Source: Lolium rigidum
Taxonomy: Eukaryota; Streptophyta; Magnoliopsida; Poales; Poaceae
NCBI RefSeq assembly: GCF_022539505.1
Contig: NC_061508.1
Span: 37,442,256-37,506,255 of the forward strand
Reading direction: 5' to 3'
Length of the DNA stretch: 64,000 nucleotides
Shown: positions 11,232-22,115 of the stretch, piece by piece
How the letters are laid out: each line of letters starts with the position of its first letter
Position numbering within the stretch: the first letter of the stretch is position 1
Position numbers and translations under genes: made by a program
Notes under the pieces: generated by a model
Told to the model about the DNA's origin: nothing
Database searches by the model: none
The model's input: only the letters and a program-made list of their open reading frames with translations

Positions 11232-11537
11232 TTAAATATTAGTCAAGCATGATAATATATAGTATTGAAACTAGAATTAAATAGATGCACTGATCTAGTA
11301 CTACTTACTTTTTGCTTTATAAAATGCTGAGCAGAATCCAGGGGAAGTTGCACACGTTTACATACGCAGGTATGCATAACTCATCAATTACAGTACTAAA
11401 TATCGAGTAATTAAGCAAAGTAGAATGTGTGCAAGGGCAGGAACACTCACGAGAAGTTGTAAAGAAATAGTATATCCGAACATTCATTATGGTAAAGTTC
11501 CTCTGTGGAAGATCTAGTACATCGCTGGCACAAGTTT

Positions 11538-11769
11538 GTAGCAAGACAATTTTAAAACAAGACTACATGAAAAAAAAAATGAAAAAAAATAAGAGGAGGA
11601 TCGCATAGAAAATACATTCAAATTTATAAAATGAAGAACACAGCAAATACTTACATAGTATTTGACGTGTTCTTCATTTTATAAATTTGAATATATTTTC
11701 TATACGATCTTCCTCTTATTGTTTTTAAATTTTTTTCATGTAATATATTTTTTAAAATTATCTTGCTAC
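11538..11769. repeat. Long foldback (about 100-bp arms, short loop)
   Basis: The left arm GTAGCAAGACAATTTTAAAA ... AAAATGAAGAACA (11538-11642) is mirrored by TGTTCTTCATTTTATAAATT ... TATCTTGCTAC (about 11669-11769), leaving a loop of roughly 27 nt. The 27-bp core TGTTCTTCATTTTATAAATTTGAATAT arm pairs almost perfectly. It lies inside the CACTA element near its right end. A transcript would form a long hairpin suitable for Dicer processing, but no transcription evidence is available here. Confidence 0.8.
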
Positions 11770-11996
11770 ACTCAAGTTATGGCTGCAGTAAATCCCTGCC
11801 TCATATGTTTTCAACCTTCAAACTTGTGCCAACGATGTACTAGATCTTCTACAGAGTTTTCTGTGAAAATGATGCCAAGAGGGACTAGATGTGGCCGCGC
11901 GTTCCAGCCGTTGGAACCGAAATAGTCCTGAATCAAATAACGGTCGGGAGGAATGCTCCGTGCATCTCCGAACAAAAGACCCGTTTTCTACTAGTG

Positions 11997-12365
11997 TTAG
12001 GACATATATATGTACATGGGAAAGGTCCCACATTTAGTACTCTATTCAAGTGAAAAGGCAATAAGACATACAAATCAACAAAATTCTAAATAGGCTTTGC
12101 TAGCTCGAGATAGGGCATTTTAAAAATACTTAATCAGACACAAAATTTTGGAGACATGCCTTTAACAATTCAATAAAAAACAGAGACAATACCAATTGAC
12201 TTTAACATCACATCCAAAAGATTGATCTTACTGCAATGTGACATGAAATGATGTATTTGCGTATTCAAAAAGAAGAAAAATGGCTCTAAAATAGACAAAT
12301 AGTACACAATGACAAATATTACATGTAGGAGATATCTCGGAAGGTCATGCAAGGAGTGACTTGAA
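11997..12365. other. Intergenic, no gene seen
   Basis: AT-rich sequence between the CACTA element and the F-box pseudogene pair; no motif or terminal structure was recognised. Confidence 0.4.
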
Positions 12366-13290
12366 GGACTTATTTTTTTCTTGACATCAGTTCAACATTG
12401 CCACCAGATTTGTGGTTAATAGTGAACACACCAACATTCATCTTTACTACAATGATGTCATCGGCTGAGCCAATAAGATGAGAAATCACTGACATTTGGG
12501 CCAGGTCCAGTGCTACCTACGCCCAAGTTGTACCATGAACTATGGCCTCCCTCGGCCAAAAAATGGAGCTCAAAGCCGATCACATTTGCATATCCAACAA
12601 CACCCTCTCTTGCTTTCATGAGAAGGTGGTCTAGATCCACCTTTATGCGAATAAAGGAGCATCGACCACCTCAAGTTTTTTTTCATGCCATAGTTGTACT
12701 CAGTGATCCTTTTGTTTAGCGTACAAGTATATCAAATTTTCTAGGATGACACTTGGCCCCGTATTGACGATGCCATCCGGGCGCACAATATGCATTGATT
12801 TCTCTTGCTTTACCTACTCATAGTATTCATACAGTACATCATCCCATTTCTTAAACTCAGTGGATACGGATGAAAGTTTACATCATGTCTTTGGTTCCCA
12901 CGAAGACCATGATCGGTTTGTGTGGTCATGGTACCACATGTTGTTGCAGCCGTAACCACCGCAAGATTGTTGCAGCCGTAACCACCGCAGATCGGTATTG
13001 GGCTCCAATGGTCCATGATTGGCTCATCTTTTGGCATGCACGCTACATGCTTCTCATTGGTGATCGGGTCCCAGATGACGAGTGACTTGCTATTGTGGAA
13101 ACGGGCATGGCCTTGGTTTGTCAAAGGCCTCTTACTTGCTTACGATAGAGTTGGGTTGCAAATGGTTCGTGGAGGTGAGGGCAAAATTATTGGAGTTGTC
13201 TTGCACCCATGAGTTTCCTAGGGCAGGTGTCGGTTGCAGCTCATCGTTGCGTTGGAGTAATTTTTGGCTGCAGAATGCGCGCGGGCATCA
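12366..13290 (-). pseudogene. F-box protein with F-box-associated domain, pseudogene (left arm of an inverted pair)
   Basis: Read on the minus strand, the segment gives SKSLVIWDPITNEKHVACMP, then a decayed stretch ending near 12810, then CGCATATTGTGCGCCCGGATG (as a mirror of 13808 onward) and a C-terminal part to about 12370. Grass F-box proteins with the 'WDP(I/L)T.E' associated domain have this order. Several frame changes and stops break it. A 24-bp block (GGTTACGGCTGCAACAA region, 12935-12985) is tandemly duplicated. It is the inverted, diverged partner of 13400-14290. Product function cannot be inferred beyond likely former SCF adaptor. Confidence 0.65.
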
Positions 13291-13399
13291 GAATTTTCTG
13301 CCCACACATGCCTTCGAAACCTCGTGGGGTTGCCGAGACGGAGTCTGCATGTGTGCTGCAAGTTCTGGTGTTGGTATATCTGCCATTAAGAATTCCTCA

Positions 13400-14290
13400 G
13401 CTGCAAGTGTGTGTTGCACCCGACACCTGTTGTTCTTGGCTTCTTAGGAAGCACAAGGGTGCGGGAAAACTTCAACTTTATACCATATTCCATTTGCAAC
13501 CGAGCTTCACGTCTCGATGCAAGCCATGACAATGTCCTCTTCCACAACGGCATGCCATTCATCATTTGCGACCCGATCACCAAGGAGAAACACGTAGGGC
13601 GCACATGAGAGGACGAGCTCATCGTGGACCACTGGAGTGCAGTGCTGCTCCGCGGTGCTTATGGTTGCAATGACCTTATGTGTCATTACCGTGAATCCAT
13701 TGTGTTCTTCGTAATCACCAACGATGTGATAAGAGTTTTTGTTGGTGTGTACTTTAGAAATGGGGCGATATGATGTACGAACATGATTACTATGTGGAGC
13801 AAGACAATCCAACGCATATTGTGCGCCCAGATGACATTGTTGAGATGGGCCAAGCATCATTTTTTGGAAATAATGTATACTTTGTTTGTACGCTGAGCAC
13901 CATAATCATTGAGTACAACTATGGGATTGCCAAACTTGAGGTGGTCGATGCTCCTCGGTTCGCGTACCGGCGGATCCGAATCATCATTCTCATGACAGAG
14001 AGAGGGGGTGTCCTTCAATATGCAAGTGTGAGTACAGGCGGATCCGAATCATCATTCTAATCTCCAGCTTTCACGGTGGAGCTTTGACGTGAGTGCAATG
14101 CAGAGTACAGGTTGTGGCCACCATGTTTGGGATTCTTCTTCTTGTTGGCTCATTGTGGTGAATATGGGCGTTGGGGTGTCCACTATTAACTTCGAATTAG
14201 GCAACAATTTTGACATGGCGTCAAGGAATACAAAAATCATCAAATTCATTCCCTACACGACCTTTTGCACTCCCTCCTCCAGTTAATACA
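13400..14290 (+). pseudogene. F-box protein with F-box-associated domain, pseudogene (right arm)
   Basis: The plus strand encodes pieces in order: PVVLGFLGSTRVRENF, HNGMPFIICDPITKEKHV, then after a stop VRPDDIVEMGQASFFGNN followed by VYFVCTLSTIIIEYNYGIAK. This is the layout of grass F-box proteins with a kelch/DUF295-like associated region. Stops after EKHVGRT and in the VGVYFRNG part, and a duplicated GGCGGATCCGAATCATCATT (13970 and 14037), show it is broken. A degenerate F-box-proximal part may extend left to about 13210. It mirrors the left copy around a centre near 13345. Confidence 0.68.
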
Positions 14291-16079
14291 TGCCCAAAGA
14301 TTTGTGTTTCTGATTTACAACATTTTTACCCCTTTTCATAAATGCCTTATATCATCCTTGGTAATCCCGCTTGGAATATTGATGTTTGCTTAAGTCCTTT
14401 TCCGTTGAATAATATAGTACAGTACTAGATGTAGGAAGATTCCCATACATATACAGGGTCAATCAAGAAACTTTACACCCCATCTACGTATATATAAGTT
14501 TTTTTTGGATGATTTTTCACATTATATTTCATAGCTACATATTTTCTATTGATCGAGAAACTTAAGCGACTGAATGACGCTGACACTTTATCGGGCTGCC
14601 TGCTTGTTATCATCCGAGCAAATTCTGACCAACTAAACAATCCAGGAGGTTGCTCAAAATGTGTGTTCGATGTGTTGTGCCAGCAGCACGTTGCAATTTC
14701 TCTGATTTTTTCCAATACTATCTTGGTGAAAAAACATTGTGTTGGCTCTGTTCTTTATTGTACTTTGTACCCCTGGTATTAAATGTTAATTTCTGGTAAT
14801 TGTAATGGATTTTTTTATTTTTTTTCTTGGTTCTGAGAACCTTTCCTATTATGAACCCTCCTAATCAATTGGGTTAGATGTCCCAGTTTTAGAATTTCGT
14901 TTGTGCCTGAACCAAGCTGCAGTCAGCAGCAGATTGGGGAACATGTGAATCTGATTTGTTTTTCCAGCATATTACAATGAGACTATCACACGTTTATCTT
15001 GTGTTGCAGGTGGACCGGGGTTGTTGTGTTCGGCGCGTGGGTGTGCGAGTTGTACTGGCGTCCACTTGTCTCACCTGCCTCTACATGCGTCAGGCGAGGG
15101 GGTGAGCCGGAGCATGGGCAGACAGTGCATTGCTCGTCGAGTGAGACGGCGTGGTGGACGCTGTGCACCCATCGGCGTTTGCCGGGCGCAGATCAATCTG
15201 ACAGGAAAGATGAGGGCTGTGCGGGTTTGTTCGGCTACACATCGCCATCCAGAGCCTCACCATCAAGCTCAAGAGAGAATACTTCGTGGTAAAGTCTGTA
15301 CTCTCATACGATCATCTGTAAGTGATGTCTTGCCATGGAAGTGGCCACTATTATGCCTGCATCTATGATGGTATTTTACATTGTGATGATATTATTTGAT
15401 TGGCATTTCTGTTTGCACGGCATTGACAAATGCAAACGTAAGGTATGAGAAATCTGCAACACTTTCATTTTTCTCTTCATGAAGGATGAAGAAAACAGGT
15501 GAGTTGTGAATCTTATTGTGCTTTCTTCTGGAAGGCAATATGCAACTGAACAAGAGCATTAAGTGATTAGAGCGTCATCAGTAAAGAGCATCTCTTTCAA
15601 CTATGTTGATTGTTCCAGCTCGCTGTTACGAGCTCTCTGTCTAACTGCACGTTTGGAGGATGGAGGGTGAAGAACGTTGTGAAGCTGTGTGTACCTTTTT
15701 GTTGCTGTCATTGTATGAGTTTTTCTTAAGGTTCTGACGGCTGCTTCTAGAGATTTGAGAGCTGTGTTGAGTGTTGGTCTGTATTTTTATGTTGCCTCTT
15801 CTTGTGGGATATGATTTTTCTGATTTTTTGGTCGCATGTTTTGTAGGGCATGTATGGGCGTAGTTCGATAGTCCGAATGGAACTGATACATTTGAATTTC
15901 TTTTTGTTGCTGCGGTGAAAACATATGAAAATTCTCAGCGAATCAACCGTCTATGTTCTTTTTGACTGATTGTAAAGATCAATCATCAAGCAGACACAGA
16001 GAATACTTCACAGAAAATTACTGAGCAAAGGCTTTGGATTCTCTCTGGCTGTTGTTGTTGCTGTTGCTGTTGTGTTTTT
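14291..16079. other. Intergenic with one exon-like segment (about 15010-15291)
   Basis: Mostly AT-rich. A GC-rich block at 15010-15291 is bounded by TTGTGTTGCAG on its left and GTAAAGTC on its right, so it looks like an internal exon on the plus strand. It is open in two plus frames, but neither peptide is recognised. Could be a lncRNA exon or a transduplicated gene piece. A (TGT/TGC)n microsatellite lies at 16049-16074. Confidence 0.35.
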
Positions 16080-17890
16080 TTTTCTTTCGGGAAAGGTCCG
16101 ATTCGATTCCACCAATTCACAAGACAAATGTCAGCAAGACACTGCATCCATGATGGCTCTCCTCCCTCCCCATCCTCCCCAGTCCCCACCTCCACCCTCT
16201 CCACCAACAATGGCGTCTAGTTCTAGGATAACATGGAGGCTCTTCTTCACTGGGACTTCTCCCCCGTCCTTGTGGTTGAGAGGCTCTGGTTCGTCGGCGC
16301 TTTAGATCAATGGTTCACCTCTCCCCTTCCTCTGGCTCGTTGGAGTTCTTCTTGGTAATTGGTGCCTTCTCTTCAGCCTCTTTTTTCCTCTAACGGAGGA
16401 GACAGTTGGTCTTGCTCTTCAATCTTGCATTGTGGGTGACCGAAATGGATTCAAGGTTTTCTTCTTATTGGCGTTTTCGTTTTTCGGTGGCCTCTAACAA
16501 AGTGGGGCATTCCATCTACGGGCTAGGTGATAGGATCTGGCTATCGAGGAGTGCACCGAAGGATATCTGGTATGCATCATTCTGATGGTATTTCTTGGAG
16601 TTCTTCTCAGTTACTGGAAGTGGCACAGCGTTCACCTACTCTTTTCAAGCCTAAGTTGGACGTCCTTAAGCAGCCTGCTATTGGCGATCGTTCTTCAGAA
16701 TCGGAGCTAGCTAAATTTGGCTTTTCTTTGGAAAATTTGCATCAAGCTATCGTGAAAAAGGATGTTGATCAGGCCTTTCCGCAGCTGCTAGCTCGTCGGA
16801 AGCCCGGCCCGAGAGATCTTCGCCGGTGGGTATCTTTTTTGGATCATTTTCTAATCCTGTATCTTTACGTAATTCTGAGCTGGGTCTTTATTACAGCATT
16901 GATTTGGCCCGAGAATACTGCTCGTTGTACCCAAAAGAATTGCTTGAGCATATGGAAGATTTGGGTCAAGCGGGATATCCGGACGCTGAAATTATGCGGA
17001 CACTTAATATTATGATACTGAGGCGTGTCCGAAGATTAAGTGCAGAAATTGCAAAGATTACAGATATTTAGAGCAACGTTGTCTTAGCCATAAACGGTGG
17101 GTCAAAATATCGTCCCCTCTTACTGAATCTGCTGAGCTCATGTATGAAATTAAACAAGGTGCAGATAGAGCGGTTGTTGGTCAGACTGGTGGTGATTTAG
17201 CTTTGGTTCGTGCTGGTGGCACTAATTTTCTGTTGAAGTTTGAAGATGTAACAGATAATGTGGTTACTGCACTATCAGAGGGGCAAAATGCTAACAGTGA
17301 CATGGTCCAAGAGGTTATACAAACTGAACTTACAAATGCTGAATATGATCAGCCTAAGGGGAAAATTGCAGCTGGTAAACTGGTAAAGTGCAGTAATATG
17401 TGCATTCTGAAGAGGATCAGGCCCAGGATGTGACTGATGAGGTGGAACTGGGTTCGGTTGACAGTCCAGCTGTGTCATCAGATGAGTCTGCAATGACCAT
17501 GTCAAGTTCGTCGAGCACTTCCACTAAGCATGGCAAGCGACAAAAAGCTTCTGCTCCCCTCTCCACCAAAGGACTTCGTCGTGATCTTCGTAGTGACAAG
17601 AATGTATACATCGAACAGGCCCTCCCCAACCTGCCTTCTCGCAGGAAATCCTCTCAGGTTCCATTGGCTCCGACCCCGAAAATTCTTCAGATAAGCAAAG
17701 TGCAGCGCATTGGAGTGGAGCAGTGTGTAGTGGATCCTACAGATCTCATTGAGGAGAAGTTACTTCGAACTCGTAATACTTCAGCTCATTGTTGGCTCGT
17801 GTATAATGCAGTCTTCTGATACTTCTAGTAATAATTGCTTCTGGTGTGTTGTTAATTGGAATATTCGTGGAGTGAACGATGATGTTAAGT
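16080..17890 (+). pseudogene. LINE 5' half: ORF1 (gag-like, CCHC-type knuckle) and the first codons of ORF2
   Basis: Frames change several times but the parts are ordered as in a plant LINE. A leader with CCTCCCC repeats (16160-16210) is followed by an ORF1-like stretch (SELAKFGFSLENLHQAIVKK near 16700). Next come LYYSIDLAREYCSLYPKELL and a zinc knuckle at 17041-17082 with spacing C-x2-C-x4-Y-x4-C (the usual His is Tyr). A Ser/Thr/Lys-rich region with SSSSSTSTKHGKRQK follows (about 17500). ORF2 then begins NWNIRGVNDDVK (about 17850), the start of the AP-endonuclease domain, and breaks off at about 17890. No endonuclease core, RT or tail remains. Confidence 0.68.
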
Positions 17891-18142
17891 AGCTTACCAC
17901 TGCCCAGCGCCGGCTCGCCATAGCCGAGGCGGATGAGCGCGCCATGGCAGCGTGGTGCGAAAACTTCCATCAAGATGTCGTCGACGAGAATGCATTCTTT
18001 GCGCGGCAGTAAACGCAGCGCGAGGCCGCGAGGGAAGCGAGGCGCTCGACCCGACCACCATCAACGAGAACGATCCCCGGTCGGTGAATCTGTTTTCGTC
18101 CACCGCACCGAGTTCGCCGGACTTTGACATCGAGTTCGACTA
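17891..18142 (+). pseudogene. Unidentified protein C-terminus
   Basis: Abruptly GC-rich compared with its flanks. One plus-strand frame reads QRRLAIAEADERAMAAW and further LFSSTAPSSPDFDIEFD followed by TAG at 18141, but two frames are needed to join them. The acidic C-terminus and Ala/Arg/Glu-rich helix recall plant TE-encoded or NAM-associated proteins; I do not recognise the family. The boundary at 17890 is where the LINE stops, so this may be the target of, or a fusion with, that LINE. Confidence 0.35.
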
Positions 18143-19347
18143 GGTTCTAGATTTTTTTTTCGTATTTTAGTTTGTTGCACTGTTTTAAGTTTATTGTATT
18201 TGTAATGCATTCGCTTTTTAACATATTTTTTAATTTCTCCATTTGATCTATATTTGATTGATGTTTACACTGAATTGTGTTTGTGGCGTTTATTTTTTAA
18301 CATGTGAGAAAGCGCTCGCGCCGCAAGCTATATTTTTGGGCTTCTGAAAATGCTGCTGATACACCCGCGCCTAAAAACAGCAAAACAGGCGTCCAAATTT
18401 CTTTTAGCTCACCGGATTATTGCGCGTCTGCTGGAAATGCTTTTACAACATAGATTTCCTGTTATGAGTAGATTTACAAATGAGATTTTCTGTTACAAGT
18501 GGGATTGTAACTGAATTTTTTTTATAAGTAGGGTAACAATTGATATTTTTCCCATTGCAAATGGGTTCGCAACTTTTTTCTAGCTGCAAGTGCTTTTGCA
18601 GCTGAGATTTTTTTAGTTGCTTTATAATTTCCAGTTATAAGTTGGGTTGCAACAAAAAATCAATTGCAAATGGGGTTGTAATTTAGTTTTTTGCAGTCAC
18701 AAGTGGGTTTGCAATTGATATTTTTCTATTGTAAGTGGGGTTGAAATTGTGATTTTTGCAAGTATATGCCGGATTGCAACTCATATTTTCTGTAGTTGTA
18801 AGTGGGGTTGCAACCGAAAAAATGTACTTGAGTGGGATTGCAACTCATACTTTCATCTTTGGTTGAAAGTTGCAAGTGACTTCGTTACATTGACTAGTTT
18901 TGAATTTCCGTTTATCTTTTTTATATGCATCACATTTTTGCGTTGAGTCAGGCGTTATAGAAAATTGGAACTAAAGCGAGACGCTAGGGTACAATCATGG
19001 GGCTAAATCCTTGCCAATCCCGAGAATATAGGTTTATGTATGCGCTGGCGCTTCGTCCTTTTTTTCTAGGGTGCTTACCATCGGCAGCATTGTCCACGCA
19101 CTCAAAGAACATTTTTAGCGCATTAGTTAGCTGTCCTCATTGCAGCGAGGAACTCTTACCTACATGTTCTGAGAATTGATTTTTTCTAGCGCACAAGCGT
19201 CTACCTAAGCGTTTATGATTGTACGTGCCCTAAAAGCCAATAGGCCATGCCATGAGAAGAATCAAAGATAAGGCAGTTAACCAGCTGCCATTCACTTGTC
19301 GTTTGTGATTCAGCAGCAAAAAAAAAAAAGGAAAAATCATTCCCACA
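18143..19347. repeat. Degenerate 'GCAAGTGGGGTTGCAA' repeat region and intergenic DNA
   Basis: From about 18430 to 18870 a motif close to AAGTGGGGTTGCAACT followed by GATATTTTTC recurs roughly every 55-65 bp with many mismatches (for example near 18495, 18560, 18640, 18670, 18700, 18735, 18800, 18830). No gene is seen before or after it. 19285-19330 resembles DNA downstream of the F-box gene at 60825 (see findings). Confidence 0.55.
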
Positions 19348-19359
19348 CACTACTGTACG

Positions 19360-19915
19360 GTCCATATTTAGGGGCACTTCAAAGTGCCCCAATAGGTAGC
19401 CAAAGTGCCCCTAATTATTTTTAGAGGCACTATGAAAAGTGCCCCGGATGCTTGTGTCCCTAAATGTATTTGGGGCACTTTGAATGAAATGCCCCAAATA
19501 CATTTAGGGGCAGTTTGAAAAGTGTCTCTAAAGGTTTTTAGGGGTAGTTTGAAAAGTGCCTCTAAAGGTTTTTAGGGGCAGTTTCAAAAGTGCCTCTAAA
19601 GATTTTTAGGGGCAGTTTCAAAAGTGCCTCTAAAGGTTTTTAGGGGCAGTTTCAAAAGTGCCTCTAAAGGTTTTTAGGGGCAGTTTGAGAAGTGCCTCTA
19701 AAGGTTTTTAGGGGCAGTTCGAAAAGTGCCTCTAAAGGTTTTTAGAGGCAGTTTGAATTTTGCCTCTAAAGGTTTTTAGGGGCAGTTTGAATTTTGCCTC
19801 TAAAGGTTTTTAGGGGCAGTTTGAAAAGTGCCTCTAAAGGTTTTTAGAGGCAGTTTGAGATTTGCCTCTAAAGGTTTTTAGGGGCAGTTTGAAAAGTGCC
19901 TCTAAATGTCTTTAC
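19360..19915. repeat. Left subterminal array of the large CACTA (34-bp units)
   Basis: Units of about 34 bp, AGGGGCAGTTTGAAAAGTGC followed by CTCTAAAGGTTTTT, are repeated about a dozen times from 19500 to 19915, after a more irregular start that includes AAAGTGCCCC inverted boxes. They resemble, in inverse orientation, the array at the other end of the element. Confidence 0.9.
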
Positions 19916-20653
19916 AAGCTAGTAAACAAAATGCCCCTAAAACTACAAGCATGACAGTGGTCATATTACAGTACTAATAACATTAGAGTACTAACATGCA
20001 CAGATTTGGTCAAAGTTAAGGTATAAGTCATATTACAGTACTAATAACAATTCACAGTGGTCACATTACAGTACTAACATGCACAGATGCATAACTTATA
20101 CCTTAACTTTTTAAGGATAAAATTGCAACCACACACAGAGAAACAACCTTGTCTACATGAAGATAAAGTGAACACTGAACAAAGAAGCCTACAATTTGGA
20201 ACTACATATATGACTGAACACTATTATATGATCAAACATAGATTTATGACTCTTTAAGCTTTCGCAAAAAAAAACTCTTTAAGCAAACGAAAATCAGACT
20301 AATATAAACAATATGAGGGCTACCATAGATATTACATAGTACAGGCACACGCTGCTAGCTACGGAGAATGGAGGGCACTGGGGTCATTGAGCACCTTTCG
20401 GGCACACCAGTAGATAGCATTTGATGTTTCCGATGTTCCCACCTGGTTGGTATAGTGCAAATGCAATGTCAACAAACATAAAATAAGCAATTAATCAAGA
20501 GATAAGAGCAGGTGACTAACGAAAACAATGTCTAATTAGCAGTATCTATTTTTCAGCAGTTTTCCTTACTAATTGGTCGGTTGTTTTTCTCCTTGATGAA
20601 AAGGAAGAGCTCCTACATGTTAATTCAAAAGTAATAAATAGCAATAGGTAAAC

Positions 20654-22115
20654 CATTCCTTCAACTCCATGTTGTAGTACTTCCTCCAAAGTTCTCTTTC
20701 TTGCGGATAATGGTTCATTGCTGAATCAAACAGCTTACGCGCAGTTACTAATGCATCATGGTTTCCCGTTGATGCAAGGTTACCTTCCAGCTCTATGCAG
20801 AACTGGAAGAACTTAAGACTGGGACGCAGTAAAGCCAAAGATCTGCATGAACGTAAGTGTCAGAAACATGCTACCTCAGGCAATGGAGGCACAAGTTTCA
20901 GAAACATGCTACCTGAGTACATAAACAACTCTCAAGTCTAATCAACCAACAACCAGCAGGCAACATCAACTAAACTCATCTTACTTAGACCTTTAATGCA
21001 GAAATAAGTGTAACCAAAAGGGACAATGAAGACAGATAATATATCTGAATTAACAAAACCATTAATTCATAGTATGTTAGGCCCAATGTTAGGTTTTGGC
21101 AAACGGACAGAAGACATTACATGCAAAAATATCACTGAATGGCAACTCACATTAGCATTGCAAACAATATCATTGAAGGGCCATAAATTCTGTACCTCTT
21201 ATACATCTTCCTAGCTTGTTTAATACCATCCTTCTGCAAAACCCATCCGACAATAGCAGAAGCGATCGAAGCTCCACAATCGCTCCCACCAGCCGAACTT
21301 AATGATAACGTTGCACACTTCACCAGCTTTTTAAAATATATCTTATCGTGAGAAAACAATTTCATGGCCTGCAATTCACATTACAAACAAACTATTATTA
21401 AATGCAGAAGGAAAACAGTATCACACCTTTTACAGAGAGCAGTGCAAGCAGTTGAACAATATAAAGATAATGCAATAGAAAGTACAATACAAACCCATAT
21501 CAAGTAGACAAATGAAACAGAAAGACCAAGACAGTGTCATAGTACCATATATATAGAAATAATAAATCATGATCACACATTCACGCTAGAAATGGAGCAA
21601 AACAAAATATTTCCAACATACGTTTAGAGTAGCACCAGGGAATGAAGTGCTAGAAACTAGGGAACCATGATCACTGGGAAAGCACGAGATAGAGCTAAGA
21701 CATACCGTATGCCACAGTCCCTCAGCCTTGGTTATGGATAACTTCGGAAGTACAACATTAAACAGATCAAACAGAGAACTTAGATTCTCCTCACTAAAGG
21801 AAGCACTGCCAGTGAGCGATTCCAAGCGAGTTTATCTCTATGGAAGCTCTCAGGTTTCACAGATTTGCAGCCTGTAAAAGAGGACCGCTGCAGAGCTTTT
21901 CTGCAAGATTCTTAGCTTCCTCAAATCTTCCAAACCTCAAAAGGAGTGAGACATATTGGCAGGCAAGTTCCTCGGCGAGACATCCACATGGTTCAGCATT
22001 TTCATAAACTTTCAGCATAGATGAAGCGAATTGCCATCAAAACAAGACCCTTGTGCACCACCTTGCCTAAGAGGCAGGTCAGGGTATTCCGCCAAGAACG
22101 AGGAAACACCTACCA
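20654..22115 (-). pseudogene. UTP6-like (U3 snoRNP-associated) gene fragment captured in the CACTA element
   Basis: Three exon pieces on the minus strand, in gene order. (1) About 22115-21706 encodes ...AEPCGCLAEELACQYVSLL, FGRFEEAKNLAEKLCSG and KLSITKAEGLWHT, ending at a GTATGT donor. (2) 21368-21196 encodes SAIVGWVLQKDGIKQARKMY. (3) 20842-20654 encodes LRPSLKFFQFCIELEGNL and ARKLFDSAMNHYPQERELW. Exons 2 and 3 keep AG and GT borders. These match UTP6, a HAT-repeat protein of the nucleolar processome for 18S rRNA maturation (recognised from memory). It is broken: an expected Trp codon is TGA near 21865, and frame shifts occur near 21828 and 22030. N- and C-terminal exons are missing. Confidence 0.8.

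Larger units (their letters stand above)
9716..11996 (-). mobile_element. Non-autonomous CACTA element, TSD TTA
   Basis: Starts CACTGGTAGAGAACAGG at 9716 and ends CCCGTTTTCTACTAGTG at 11996, i.e. inverted CACTA-type termini. Both sides carry the 3-bp duplication TTA (9713-9715 and 11997-11999), the size made by CACTA (En/Spm) transposases. Subterminal copies of CCTTTAGTCCCGG and relatives are present near both ends. The only coding remnant is a minus-strand fragment of the CACTA-associated Ulp1-like protease. Removing the nested hAT leaves about 1.5 kb, far shorter than an autonomous element. Confidence 0.93.

Noticed and set aside
16049..16074. CTG/TTG microsatellite as a possible coding Gln/Leu tract
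   Set aside because: Simple trinucleotide repeat next to a T-tract in non-coding LINE leader; no reading frame of interest.
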